Shown in pieces: positions 1 to 11,666 of a stretch of 64,000 bases of DNA. The position numbers and the translations under genes are program-made. The stretch is from Clusia tigrina (Eukaryota; Arthropoda; Insecta; Diptera; Clusiidae), in NCBI GenBank assembly GCA_920105625.2, contig OV050030.1:115461261-115525260 (forward strand), read 5' to 3'. Position 1 is the first letter of the stretch. Each line of letters begins with the position of its first letter. A model generated the notes under the pieces. That model was given only the letters and a program-made list of their open reading frames with translations. It was not told the origin of the DNA and did not search any database.

Positions 1-1320
1 GTGCAAATTTCTTTTTTATATGAGCATATACAGTGCAGCCTCTGAACTTTGCAGTGTGATTTTCACCACAATTGCTGCATTTTTAGACACTGGAGTCGTC
101 TTTGGGCTTTGTGCAGTTTTGTGACATGTGGAGATCACCACAAACGACACATGTACTGGAAAGTGTACAGTATTTTCTGGTGTGTCAAATTCTTGGCAGT
201 TCAGGCATTGAACTGGTCCAATTCGTTTGTGGGGTTCTTCAACAGAGATTTTTCTATGTAGAAGATAGCGTAGGTTGTAGATCGGGTGTGATTCGCCTTT
301 TCTCAGGTTCGAGTCAACTGGCTGTAGCTCAACGCGAAAGAGCGCCAGTGGAATCTTATCTTTATTGCGTATTTTGAATACAGAGTTTGCGGTAAAACCC
401 TCTTGGGATAGGGCTTCTCTTATTTCGTTGACATCTACGTCAGCTTCAATTCCTCTAAGGACAACAACAATGCCTTTGCTACTTTTAAGCTGGTAGGTGT
501 AATTTTTTTTTCTCTGTCTCAAAGAAATTGACGACTTTGCGATAGCTTGATTCGATATAATTTAATTTTGGTTTCATGTATTTTGCTCTTTTTGGGACAA
601 CATGAAAGTTTCTAGCACCATTTAGAGTAGTTAGAGTTCTTACGAGAGCGTTAGAGTTGCGCTCCCTCAAATAAATTGGTGGGGGCTTTACCTCTTTTAG
701 CACTTTCTGGGTAGAATTGTCCTCGGCATTTGCAAGAGGTGCAAACCTGTTAGAAGCGAGTGGCTTCTTTTCAGTAGCAGAATCATTAGATTTAATCTGC
801 TTTGCCTAATTTTGAGACAATTTTTGAGGACTCAAATTGCGCTTAACCACAATATAGCGGTCCATACCAGTGTGTATTGCCGAACCTTTTCGTTGGTTGG
901 CTGTAGCATGCATGTTTTTGTCTCTGCCTGAAGCGCTATGTGTATTGTTAAGAGGTTCTAATGGTGAGGGAGAGTTGCTTTGCATACTCCACGGCAAAGT
1001 GTTTACCGACCCAGAGCCAACAATAAGCGTACTTACGTTTTTGCAGCAGTCGTTACTTACTGTAACGTGCTCAAGCTGAGTGCCAGCGTTAGCAGAGCCA
1101 GAGAGGTCGAGCTGTTTATGGGAGCAGTCAGACACTGAAGAGCTGCGCTGCCTACCGCTACTGTCGAATGCGCTATAAGTGTATTAATTTCACTTGGCGA
1201 GAGATCGCAACTGTTTTTATTTATGTTCACGCTGTTTTTATTGTTTTGTTGTGTTTGCGCATCTGTTGTCTTCGTGACCGTTGCTGCACTAGCTGAACGC
1301 GCGGGAGGCGACCGCAACAT
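1..1320 (-). pseudogene. Jockey-clade LINE ORF1 (gag), broken, cut by window edge
   Basis: Minus-strand nucleic-acid-binding Gag of a Jockey-type non-LTR retrotransposon. Reading from 1320 downward there is a Ser/Thr/Asn-rich N-terminus, then the KPPPIYLRE segment typical of Jockey/TART-like ORF1, then the PRE_C2HC-type region (YNLRYLLHRK...VEEPHKR), then CCHC knuckles. Knuckle 1 starts as CLNCQEF; knuckle 2 reads CVVCGDLHMSQNC; knuckle 3 reads CSNCGENH. The frame is lost near 1135, near 500-530 (after FFETEKK) and inside knuckle 1 near 190-200, and a stop lies just before knuckle 3, so no full protein can be made. ORF2 would lie outside the window to the left. The family assignment is firm; the exact start is inferred from the first Met. 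Confidence 0.85.
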
Positions 1321-1535
1321 GTAATGTTTACAGGTCAGGTTTTCGCGATTTTTTATTTTGTTCCTTGTTGTATGTAGTTATATTTATCTATACCTTTTTG
1401 TTAGCCGGGTAGAGAATTTTTGATTTTTTTGTTTCTGATGATGTTCTTAATTTTTTGTTTTCGTTTTTTAGTTCTTTTTTTCGTGGTTAAAGCTTAGAGC
1501 CGCGGAGGACACGTCTGCTCGCGACACTACTTAAC
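1321..1535 (-). other. Jockey 5' untranslated region; no gene seen
   Basis: T-rich (plus strand) stretch upstream of the Jockey ORF1 start. It ends where BEL/Pao coding sense begins on the other strand at about 1540, so the Jockey 5' end is probably near 1500-1535. No other feature is visible. Confidence 0.4.
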
Positions 1536-1539
1536 ATGC

Positions 1540-2528
1540 TGAACATGTCGGCAGCAGCTTATCAGTAACACTTCAAAGAATGTGGCAAGGAGGGCTGCAC
1601 TTATAAACATCATCCCTTGCTGCATAATGCGAGGACAATACATACAGGTACACCTCAGGAGGGTAATGAATCAATTCCCAATTGTAACTTTCGTCAAGCG
1701 AAGACAGGAGCAGCGCTATTCTAAATTCTTCCAGTAACTCTGAATTGTCCAAATGCGGAAATCGAAAGTTATGCATTTTTTGACGACGGGTCATCAGTTT
1801 CTTTGCTGAACAACCATTTGGCAACCAGACTGGGGATTGACGGCGAAAAGAAACCAATGTGTCTCAAATTGATCTCGAACACATATTGCAACAAAAATAA
1901 ATCCAAAATCATAAGTGTTGAAATTTCTGGAAAAGCTTCACATAAAAAGTTCAAAATCCTGAATGTGCGCACACTAATGAGGATAAAAAAGCACTTGATA
2001 TACTACAAAAAGAAACTTAAAAGGATGGAAAACGGTTTGTTGTTGGTATGGGATGCAGCAGTGCAGGTGAATGGCGTATCTCTAAATTATATGTTGTTGT
2101 CTGGGCCGGATACATTACCATTGCTACTGCCAATATTATTCCAATTCAGAGAGAGAAAAATAACCATGTGTGGTGACATAAAACAATTGTTGCACCAAGT
2201 GAGAGTCAGGAAACAAAACCAAAACTTACAAAGGTTTCTGTGTAAGACAAAAGACGGGCCTATTGAAGATTATTTAATGCAGATGACATTTGGTTCCACA
2301 TGCTCCCCATTCTGCGCCAAATATATTAACAACACAAACGCCAAGGGGTTTAAAAACAAATACCCGGAAGCTGCAAAGGCTATACTCAAAAACCATTATG
2401 TTGATGATTTTTTGAGCACTGTAAACAATGTAGAAGAGGTGCAAAACAAGTTATTTTTGTCCATAGCCCAGCAGGCTTTGAAATACGGAACTTTATTTCC
2501 AATTCTAATAAAGCCGTTGACTTCCTGA
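1540..2528 (+). pseudogene. BEL/Pao gag tail, aspartic protease and reverse transcriptase, broken
   Basis: Starts with a Cys/His cluster (CGKEGCTYKHHPLLH) typical of the Gag-protease boundary in BEL/Pao. A protease active site (FFDDGSSVSLL, near 1775) follows, with Asp-Asp-Gly-Ser in place of the usual D[ST]G. A continuous frame from 1803 holds the RT: VWDAAVQVNGVSLN, the palm stretch CGDIKQLLHQVRV, TFGSTCSPFCA, and the catalytic box NHYVDDFLST (YVDD). Part of the protease-RT linker is missing and in-frame stops flank the block. The YVDD box and the SPFCA motif make the BEL/Pao assignment secure. Confidence 0.85.
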
Positions 2529-3723
2529 AAGATAAAGCAGTGCACGTCGATAAGAAGGTCCCAATCTGGAACTTATTTTGAAACTCAGAAAAGGTTCTTG
2601 GACTCTGGTGGTCTCCATCAAAAGATACATTTACGTTTTCTTTTCTAAGCTCAAAAGTACCTGATGATCTTATCAATGGAGTAACATGACTCACCAAGAG
2701 GTAAATTTTGAGAGCTTTAATGACAATCTTCGACCTCCTGGGACACATTTCCCATCACCATGTATTCTTAAAAATATTATTGCAGGAAATGTGGTGCTCA
2801 GATATAGACTGGGATGGGAGAATCCATCAGGACACTTTGACAAATGGTCTACATGGATAGAGATAATACCGCAAATGAAGTCTACCAGCATACCAAGACC
2901 ATATGCGAACTTGTGAAGATAAGTGAATTGACAAACATCCAGCTGCATGTATTCGCTGACGCCACCGAGGCTGCCTATACTGCGGTCACATATCTTCGAT
3001 TGTACTCTGGTAAAGTTGTCGAGTGCTGCCTAGTTAGTGCGAAAACCAAAGTGGCGCCAATGAGGGCAATTTCAATATCAAGAATGGAACTGGAAGCCGC
3101 CATATTAGACCTCCGCCTTTCAAAAATTATTATTTCAGAAATAAATATAAAAAATATTGCTGGCGAATTCGAGAGTTCGGGAATGAAATGGAATTTCATA
3201 CCACCAGCATCGCCACATATGGTTGGGGGCTGGGAGAGACATGTCCACTCCGAAAAAAATACATTGGTAGCTATGCACACCACAAGGAATCCAACGGATG
3301 AGTTGCTGTTAACCATGTTGTCTGATGTGGAGTGTGTAATCAATTATAGGCCGCTTACTAATGTTCCGATACACAGTGAGAGTGAAGCCTTAACACGTAA
3401 TCGTTTTTTGATGGGTTCCTCCAATGGAAGAAAGGTTTTCGATGAAAACAATGCCGATGGTTTGGAGCTCAGAAAACACTAGCGGCTAAGTGAACAGTTC
3501 ACTTATAATTAGTGGAAACGTTGGGTACGAGGGTTTCTCCCGGATTTGACAAGACGTACTAAATGGTTTGAACATACACAACCAATACGTGAGGGCGATA
3601 TCGTCATTATAGTTGACACATCAAATCCAAGAGAAACGTGGCCTAAAGGCAAGTTGATTCAAGCCATACACGGCAAGGGCAATCAAGTGAGGAGTGGGGT
3701 CGTACAAACCACTAGGGATATAT
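2529..3723 (+). pseudogene. BEL/Pao RNase H, integrase and C-terminal domain, broken
   Basis: After a stop at 2526-2528 the coding sense continues in shifting frames. There is a connection-domain piece (LGLWWSPSKDTFTF), then RNase H from about 2937 (LHVFADATEAAYTAV, VSAKTKVAP, ISRMELEAAI). The sequence then jumps directly into the end of the integrase core (KWNFIPPASPHMVGGWER, INYRPLTNV), so the HHCC finger and most catalytic residues are deleted. A tail block (3510-3720; FLPDLTRR, REGDIVIIVD, WPKGK) matches the C-terminal domain that follows BEL integrases. Confidence 0.8.
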
Positions 3724-3961
3724 AATAAAAGTATATACAGGAGGATAAAAGAGACCATCATTGAAGGTGGGAGTGCTAGACGTCGCCAAGAAACTGGAAA
3801 GTCTCGTGATGGATCAACTTACCAGGGGGAGTGTGTTTTTAATTAAAAATAATTGAGTATACTTTGATCTCCATTTTTTTACATTTAAAAAAACAAGGAT
3901 TTCGGAAAGCATGCGCATGAATAATTTTTTAATCATATTTCATTACTTGTACATTGTAATA

Positions 3962-5243
3962 AAGGGCGTCTTTTTAAGAAGGGTGGTTTTCAAACTGGCA
4001 ATACTTTTTTCGGAGTATGTGTTTTTGACAGCTGTCTCTTGATTTATTCTCAGTTTGGTTTGCCATTTCATAACGGATAGACCTCCTCCTAAACAACGTT
4101 TTCAAATCGTGCAAATTTATTACCAAAATAATGGTTCGGTTCGCGCGACCCATCACGCACTGCTTCCAATATTCGGTTGACATAATCGCCCAGTAGAGTC
4201 GGTAATTCGAGCAACCATGGATCGCTTTCGAACCATGTTTGCTCTAGTGGATAATGCGCATCCTAACAGATACCGTACAGTGCGCACCGAAGAAGCTTTT
4301 GCTGCTGTGGAGCAGAGTATCGAAGAAGACCCGAATGAGCCCATCCGCCATCGCGCGCAACAATTGGAGCTCTGCCCATCCACTTTATGAAAAATTTTGC
4401 GATCTTGGTTTGCGGGCTTACAAAATCCAACTCGTAGAAGAATTGAAGCCGAACGAACATCAAGCGCGTCGCACGTTCGGTGAATGGACCCAAAACGAGA
4501 TAGCCACCTATCCCGATTGTCACAAGAAAATTTTGTTTAGCGATTAAGCTCACTTTTGGTTGAATTAGTACGTTAATAAGCAAAATTGTCGCATTTGGTG
4601 TGACGATAATCCAAAAGCCATTGTTGAGACACCGTTACATACTCAAAAATTCACTGCTTGGTGTGCCCTATGGGCAGAGGGAATCATTGGTCCATATTTC
4701 TTCAAAAATTAAGCCGGCCATACTGTTACAGTCAATGGGGAACGCTATAGAGCCATGATTAATGACTTTTTCGTGCCTGGAATGGAGGATGTTGATGTGG
4801 ATGACCTTTGATTCCAACATGACATACAGCCAACGAGACAATCAACTTATTGAAGGAAACTTTTGGTGAGCGCATTATCTCACGTCGTGGACCTGTGGCG
4901 TGGCCTCCAAGATCGTGCGATTTAATACCGCTGGACTATTTTTTGTGGGTTTATGTGAAGTCGCTTGTCTACGCAGATAAGCCCGAGACGATTGACGCCT
5001 TGGAAGAGAATATTCGGCGCATAATTGCTGGTATACGGCCCCAATTGCTGCAAAAAATGGTTGAAAATTGGGATTCTCGGTTGGAATTTATTCGAGGCAG
5101 TCGCAGCGGCCACTTGCCCGAAATCATTTTTAAAACATAATGACAAACCATTATCTTATAAAAAAAACTAAATTCTTGGAAATAATATTAAACTATATGT
5201 GTTTTTTTTCTGCTTGAAAACCACATGTCTAAATAACACCCTT
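3962..5243 (+). mobile_element. Tc1/mariner-like DNA transposon, family M1, copy 1
   Basis: A 1.28-kb element with imperfect terminal inverted repeats. The left end carries GGGTGGTTTTCAA and the right end, on the opposite strand, AAGGGTGTTATTTAGACATG followed by TGGTTTTCAAG. Both ends abut TA (3960-3961 and 5244-5245), the expected mariner target duplication. A related copy lies at 54400-55657. Confidence 0.8.
4090..5140 (+). pseudogene. Mariner-like transposase (DUF4817-type N-terminus), multiply broken
   Basis: The N-terminal helix-turn-helix region reads QIVQIYYQNNGSVRATHHALLPIFG and continues to RTVRTEEAFAAVEQSIEEDPNEP. The catalytic domain shows FSD followed at once by a stop and then AHFWLN; NKQNCRIW; VNGERYRAMINDFFVP; the second Asp region is damaged (QHD). 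The C-terminus PPRSCDLIPLDYFLW supplies the third acidic residue, and the end is intact (GHLPEIIFKT, stop 5138-5140). At least four stops and one frameshift are present, so it is inactive. Confidence 0.82.
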
Positions 5244-5245
5244 TA

Positions 5246-5399
5246 ACTAGTCCTATTTAATAGGAAAAATAAAAGTTTCTCTATCTATTTTGCCGAGGTA
5301 TTAAAGGAACTCTTTGATTTTAAAAGACGAAGCCATCAACAGAAGTTGTACAGAAGCAAGACATACCTATACCTATTCATTTAAATATTATAATTATAT
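5246..5399. other. Intergenic; no feature seen
   Basis: Short AT-rich stretch between the M1 transposon and the first (AT)n array. No coding sense or repeat was recognised. Confidence 0.4.
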
Positions 5400-5643
<244 letters not shown>

Positions 5644-6150
5644 AGTCAGCGACAAGTAATGCAATGCAATGTAGTGCGAACTATCGGGCATTACGCTTCC
5701 CACGATATTCGCTGACGCCTCAGGTTGCGTCTAGCTACGCGATGCACGCACATCCGCTACCTGTTGGATAATGCAGACGGCAATAGGCTAGGTTAGATTC
5801 TAAGCTAAATTGAATTGTAAGGGTATTCTTTTCCAGGGAGCCGTTCGGTCCTTAAATTATAAAGTTTTTCGAACTCGCTTGTTTTATTTGGTGAAGACTC
5901 GTACGTATGTGTATATGTATACGCATATGTATCCATATATACTAGTATATATTGCTATTAAAATTTTACTTTTTTGCACAGTTCTGTTCTAACCAAGAAA
6001 CATTCACTTGGTTTTGCATTTAGTGCATTGAGTTTGAGTTTGCCCAAAGGAAGAATTTACCGTTTTCGAAAAGAAAAACATTTTGTATCTCCAGAATGAA
6101 GGGCGATCTACAAACTATATTTGGGAAATGTTTGGTGGAAGTCCTACCAC
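5644..6150. other. Unique-looking spacer between two (AT)n arrays; nothing recognised
   Basis: About 500 bp without recognisable coding sense on either strand. It contains a few TATG/CATA hexamer-like patches near 5905-5950. I cannot assign it to an element family. Confidence 0.4.
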
Positions 6151-6686
<536 letters not shown>

Positions 6687-7616
6687 GAGAGCGCAAACCG
6701 GGAACTGACTGATGCAGCAATTGAATTGTTTCTCTGGCTATATGACATGTGGCGCCGTCTTGTTGGAACCACATGCCCTCCACATTCATTTCTGCAATTC
6801 GAGGCAAGAAAAAACTTGTTATCATTTCACGATACCGAACACCATTGATTGTTTGCGCTTCACCTGTCTCATTATCATAAAAAAAAGGTCCAATGATTCC
6901 TCCAGCCCAAAAACACACAGTGACACGTTGAGGATGCATTTGCTTCTCGTGAATCACTCGAGGATTTTCCTCACCCCAAATGCGACAATTCTGCCTATTG
7001 ACGAAGCCATCAAGATGGAAATGGACCTCGTCACTGAAGATGATTTTAGCGGCAAAATCAGCATTTTCATGTTGTCTCTCCAATACCCAATTAACGAACT
7101 CCCTTCGCTGTCCATGGTCAGCTGGCTTCAGTTCCTGAGTCAATTGAACTTTGTATGCATGAAGATGCAAATCTTTCGTCAAAATTCGCTGCATAGTGGA
7201 TTTGGAGACACCAATTTGCTGAGCTCGGTGTCGAATTGAGGTGGATGGAGTTTGAGCGACATCATCACGTACAGCTGCGACATTTTCGGTCGATCGACCT
7301 GGTCGATGGCGCGTTGTTGTCTTTACATCACTAACAGACCCAGTTTCGGCAAATTTATCTATTGATCTCTTTACAGTTGACTCTTTTGGAGCATTATTCT
7401 GACCCCAAATTGATCGCAATTTGCGAACTGTAGCCGCAAAACTTTCACCATTTTGGTAAAACAATTTCATAATGAGAATGCGTTGTTCATTCATGTAGTG
7501 CTCCATTTTTACTAACCTCGTACCTTCTACTAGCAAACAATAACAATTGTTCAAATGTCAAACAATGACACTTCGAATGTTGCCAGATTTAAAAATTGCG
7601 TTCTTGTTGGGACACC

Positions 7617-7619
<3 letters not shown>
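6687..7619 (-). mobile_element. Tc1/mariner-like transposon, family M2, 3' end lost
   Basis: Minus-strand element whose 5' terminal repeat (AAGGGTGTCCCAACAAGAAC, read on the minus strand from 7619) touches a (TA)n tract at 7620. The other end has no inverted repeat: coding sense stops where the 6151-6686 (AT)n array begins. The element thus has (AT)n on both sides. Confidence 0.82.
6690..7506 (-). pseudogene. Mariner-like transposase, intact N-terminal three quarters, C-terminus missing
   Basis: Open frame from the Met at 7506 (MEHYMNEQRILIMKLFYQNG; an in-frame Met also lies 16 codons upstream). It has the helix-turn-helix region (SVSDVKTTTRHRPGRSTENVA), a second HTH (QQIGVSKSTMQRILTKDL), the first catalytic block FSDEVHFHLDGFVNRQNCRIWG, and the second catalytic block [13 protein letters not shown]. 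The third acidic residue (expected in a CDLTPLD-like motif about 34 residues later) is absent because the frame runs into the (AT)n array. No stop interrupts the 270 residues present, so this is a fairly young copy but cannot be catalytically complete. Confidence 0.85.
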
Positions 7620-7710
<91 letters not shown>

Positions 7711-7731
7711 GTATATGTATATGTATATGTG
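7620..7731. repeat. (TA)n microsatellite with GTATAT hexamer edge
   Basis: Pure TA from 7620 to about 7707, then AAATGTATATGTATATGTATATGTG. The right edge resembles the right edge of the 6151-6686 array. It lies between mariner M2 and the truncated LINE. Confidence 0.95.
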
Positions 7732-7734
7732 TCT

Positions 7735-10240
7735 CATAATTATGCTCCTCTTGACAGAGTCGGTAGGAGTCGTCTCCTACCACGCCTATTTTTTTCGGAT
7801 GGTAATTTATTCTACAATGTCCTGTTAGAAGTTCAGTATGGAGTTTAGTGTCATTTCTGCTGAGGTTTAAAGCAGCATCTAGCTTGATTTGTTCAGGGTC
7901 AATGAGTAGTCTCGACTACCGCAGCCTGTTTGGGCTCTCCAGCAGTTCAGCAAAACTCGTGTTTCCTGTTCGCACAACAAGTTCTCTATGAAGCTGCTGT
8001 TTACCCACTGTTTACCCACATTAGCGTAACAGAATTTCTCGCTGCTTAGAGCATTCCCAGACCAGCTTTGATTGGAATAAGAAGTTTATTAATGATTTTA
8101 AAGCTGCCTGGCTATCTGAGATAATGCATATTTTGGTACTGTGTGTACTCCTGCGTAACCACTATCTAGCACATAACTCTAAAGAGTGGACCTCCGACTG
8201 AAAAATTGAAGCTGTTTTTCCCATTGAAATTGCTTTTTGGAAATTTGTCCCTACAATTGCAGCTCCAGTACTGCCATCTTCCATTTTGGACCCATCTGTA
8301 TACCACATCTGTGAGTCCTGTTTTATTATTACTTCAATGTTCCTCCAAGGTAAACGGTCACTGATGACCACTTTGAAGTGCTTTGAGAAGTCTAATTTTC
8401 TGTCCATTTTGCCGAAGACTATGAGGCACGGAGGATTCTAGACAGTGTCCAGAATCTTTGCGTGCCCCGTTAGGTTGCCTTCTTTAAGATGGCCTAGATT
8501 AGGTAGCCTTACGGGCGCGATGGCCGCCATCCTGTTAAGGTGTAGAGGAGTCAGTCCAGTGATCATTCCCAAAGCTAGTTTGGGGCACGTTCTCATTGCT
8601 CCCGTCACACTCAAACAGGCTATACGGTGAATCTTTTTAAGGGTCAACTGAGCCTTTGTTTGATATACTTTTGGCCACCATACCAAAGAAGCATAGGTGA
8701 TCATTGATAGTAGTATTATTTTATACGACCACGCCATCATATTTGGTCGTAGTCCCCATCTTTTACCGTACAGCTCTGGCAGGCGTAGGTTGCTCTTAAG
8801 GCCTTACTTAGTTATGTTTGATAAATGGTTTTACCATTTAATTGGGCATTGTTAAGTAAGTTCCCCAGATTCTGTTTCCTTCTGCTGGTGAAGGGTACCA
8901 CGTTTGTCTTGTTCGGATTTATCGATAATCCTTTCTCCTGATACCAGTTTTGCGTGATATCAAGTGCTAGTTGCATTGGATCTGTTATGGTATAATCAAA
9001 TTTGCCTCTCACCATAATTACCAAATCATCCGCAACGCCCTGAACTTCGTATCCGAGGTCATTGAGAGTTTGTAAGAGCTCGTCTATAACCAATAACCAT
9101 AGGAGTGGCGATAGGACATCCTTTGGTTGACCTGACAATTAGCTTTGCTGTCCCTGTTTCAAAGATTGTTGTTCTATTTTTAGCATATTGAGAACCCATG
9201 TTATGATCAGTCTTTGTATACCTTTCCTGTTCATCGGCTCCTCAATTGATCTGAAAGTCTCATTGTCAAAAGCCCCCGTAATGTCAACCGATGTACAGAG
9301 AGCTATTTCTTTACCTTCAAACGCTTTTCAATTTTGCTCGTTAAGCTCTGTATGGCTGTCTCAGTCGATTTGCCTGATTGGTCAGCATATTGTTCAATAT
9401 GAAGAGGAGAATTTTTAAGATAAGTTTCCTTGATATATTGGTCCATAATATTTTCCATTACTTTTAGCTGGAATGACGTTAGGCTAATGGGCCACTAGGA
9501 TTTTGGCATGTGGTCCACCTTTTTGCCTGCTTTCGGTATGAAAGCCACCCTAGCCTTCGTCCAAGATTTAGGCACTATGCCTAGTTCCAGGCTTATCCTG
9601 AAAATGTTTGTTAGCACAGGTGTCAATACATCAACACCTTGCCGAAGTAGGCACGGTTGTATTTTATCGACACCCGGGGATTTGAATGGTCTAAAAGTGG
9701 AGATAGCCCATTTGGTTTTGTTGACGGTAAAGATTCTGCGAGCCAATGAGAGTTCCCTCCGTGTAGGCATCAAGAAACGAGTATTCTCGATGATTTCACT
9801 ATCCTCTCCGCTAGTGGCACAGCCTGGAAAGTGAGTGTCCAACAAAAGCTGTCCCATCTCTTCCAGGCTCTCCGTAAAATTTCCGTCAAGCTTCTTGAGT
9901 GTAGAAAGGCTATTTGAGTGATCTTTATTTAGTGACTTCTGGAGTCGTGTAGCTGCTGGGAGAGTTTCAATCTCCTCACAGTACTTTTTCCATGAGTCTC
10001 TCTTAGAACTCATTATTAAATGCCGTTAAGGCACTTCTATAAGATGCCCAGTCACCATTAGACTTGGCTCTATTAAAGAGTTGACGGGCTTTTTTGCGCA
10101 AAATATTTAGCTCCCCACTTCACCAGGGTACGTTCCTAGAACGTTTCTTCACAACTAAATTGCAAAGCCTCAATTATTATATTATTTCATTTGTTAATTT
10201 CAAGATCTAGTTCCTGAGAGTTACTTATTTTTTCACTAAA
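7735..10240 (-). pseudogene. LINE L1 ORF2: RT plus RNase H remnant, endonuclease missing
   Basis: The first recognisable part, on the minus strand from about 10225, is the endonuclease-RT linker (ALQFSCEETF, then VPWWSGELNILRKKARQLFNRAKSN). RT follows: WAISTFRPFKSPGVDKIQPCLL, WTKARVAFIPKAGKKVDHMPK, then frames shift. VLSPLLWLLVIDELL lacks part of the usual CPQGG box and the catalytic box reads VADD. The thumb region is MITYASLVWWPKVYQTK, SVTGAMRTCPKLALG. RNase H starts WYTDGSKMEDGSTGAAIV and is then damaged. The whole endonuclease core is absent. Dead copy. Confidence 0.8.
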
Positions 10241-10249
10241 GCACGCAAT

Positions 10250-11182
10250 ATTTTGTTCGAAGTAAAAGTTATATATCGACCAGTTGGTCTTCCTAACACT
10301 TCTTATTTCGAAGGTGCCTCCAATTTCGTCAACCATCCACGCTTGAAACTACAGCTTGCAAAGTGTGGCGTCACTGGGCCCCCACGAGTCTCGAACATAT
10401 TGTCAATAATACATCGTTGTACCTTCCGAATTTCTTCAGTGGACCATATGCCCTCCGGGAAATTGCTAATTATAACCACTATCTTTTTATAGCAGACTGT
10501 CTCCGCCAGAATAGGCTTTGAACAGGGAACCCCAAGGAGGCGCCCTGCACGCCATGTCTTTCAGAGACCACCGCCACCTTATTTCTGGGACCAGGTTTAC
10601 CCCCAAGTAAGGTCTCCACCTTCTTCATCTCACCACAAACCGGCGATTCAGCTATTTATCAATGTTTTCGTTGCCCTCTTGTGCAAACCGCTTTGTCGGC
10701 ATGGAACTCGATGTCGGCGTGGATCCATCTGATCGGGATATTTTATGGGTCCATCGCGCAGACAAGTTCGCTGGATTTGCCGCCAAGGACCGAGCTGTTT
10801 CTAGCGATATGCCCCTGGCAAGCAAAGCCTTAAATCGTTTACGTCCAGCGCCGGACAGCTTCACCCTTAGTTTTGGAATCTTCTCTGGAGCAGGTTCAAG
10901 AAGATTTCTCTCTTGTTCCGAGGAGATAAACATCCCAGCCGACTCCTGGCTAAGTGGGATATTCATCTCATCCGGCCTGTCGGATAAGGGACACCTATAA
11001 CAGGTCGTGCTACATACTTTCATTGTCGATGGGACCAGATACCCCCTCGGCCAACTATGGCTGTTGGCGTATTGTAGCCAAACTATGCACATTTGAAGGT
11101 GTGCAGTCCATTTTTTGTTCATATAAACATAAATTTTCCATACAGTTTTCTTAAATTTTTTTTGCGCGTTTTGGTCACCCAC
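10250..11182 (-). pseudogene. LINE L1 ORF1 (gag-like)
   Basis: Frame from Met at 11182 to a stop at 10652, with continuing sense to about 10250 in another frame. The central block PLSQESAGMFISSEQERN, IPKLRVKLSGAGRKRFKALLARGISLETARSLA is the basic helix region common in ORF1 of I/LOA/R1-related LINEs. A downstream block (KIVVIISNFPEGIWS, IRKVQRCIIDNMF) is the expected RNA-binding C-terminal part. It then runs almost directly into the linker before RT. The near-identical copy is at 29690-30621. Confidence 0.72.
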
Positions 11183-11654
11183 GGGCGCTCCCGTGGTAAG
11201 GCTAATTAAAACCGTAGGTTCGCCTTACATCGTACGGAGTTCGCTATTAAGCTTGACTCTACCCCGTCAAGCAAGCTCCCTGGCATAGCTGTTCCACCGT
11301 GAATTTAGGGTGTTTTTTCTTGGTCAATAGGTCTGGTGAACCCTGCCCCAGGGAGTTTTCCCTCTCCCCGCCCGGCAATCAGCCACCCAAGTCCAGCAGA
11401 TACATTACCGTACAGAAAGTGGGCCATTGGTCTGAAAAAGAATTGCCGCACTTCCCAATGAGACGTTCGATATGGGCCAGTAGGACTACAAACTAGCCTT
11501 AACGACTGAGCAGGAATCGTAGGAAACTACTTTCAACCTGTGCGTTGAAAGTTCTTAGTTTGTGTAACTGGACCATGTCACCGTCTTTCATGTGCCATGT
11601 TCCAGCACACAGTAAGGCCCTACACCGCAACAAGGTGACTACCCAGCGTAGAGG
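11183..11654 (-). promoter_or_regulatory. LINE L1 5' UTR
   Basis: GC-richer 470-bp leader between ORF1 and the 5' target duplication. It contains a hairpin CACGGG-CGCT-CCCGTG near 11178-11193. An internal promoter would be expected here in this kind of LINE; no motif proves it. Confidence 0.45.
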
Positions 11655-11666
11655 ATGCTCTCCTCT
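11655..11666. repeat. 12-bp target duplication of the RNase H-bearing LINE (unit A, RT side)
   Basis: ATGCTCTCCTCT. It ends the gypsy RT block (…YLRGEH on the minus strand). The same 12 bp open the gypsy RNase H block at 26436-26447 and recur at 31094-31105 and 38474-38485. Confidence 0.85.

Larger units (their letters stand above)
1536..3850 (+). mobile_element. BEL/Pao LTR retrotransposon remnant (internal part only)
   Basis: Plus-strand remnant running gag tail, protease, RT, RNase H, integrase, and ending in a polypurine-like CCAGGGGGAGTG at about 3819-3830. No LTR was recognised at either end. The left boundary abuts the Jockey 5' end; the right boundary is 110 bp before a mariner-like element. 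Coding sense is kept in short blocks only, with large losses between RNase H and integrase. Confidence 0.8.
7732..11654 (-). mobile_element. RNase H-bearing LINE (I/LOA-type), copy L1, 3' end truncated
   Basis: Minus-strand non-LTR element. Its 5' end is sharply marked by a 12-bp sequence ATGCTCTCCTCT at 11655-11666, which recurs at 26436-26447, the far side of the same insertion in the duplicated array. The 3' end is lost at the (TA)n array near 7732. From about 8770 to 11654 it is about 99.6% identical by eye to 28210-31093. Below 8770 it differs from the middle copy by several per cent and has a deletion of roughly 90 bp near 8010. Confidence 0.85.
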
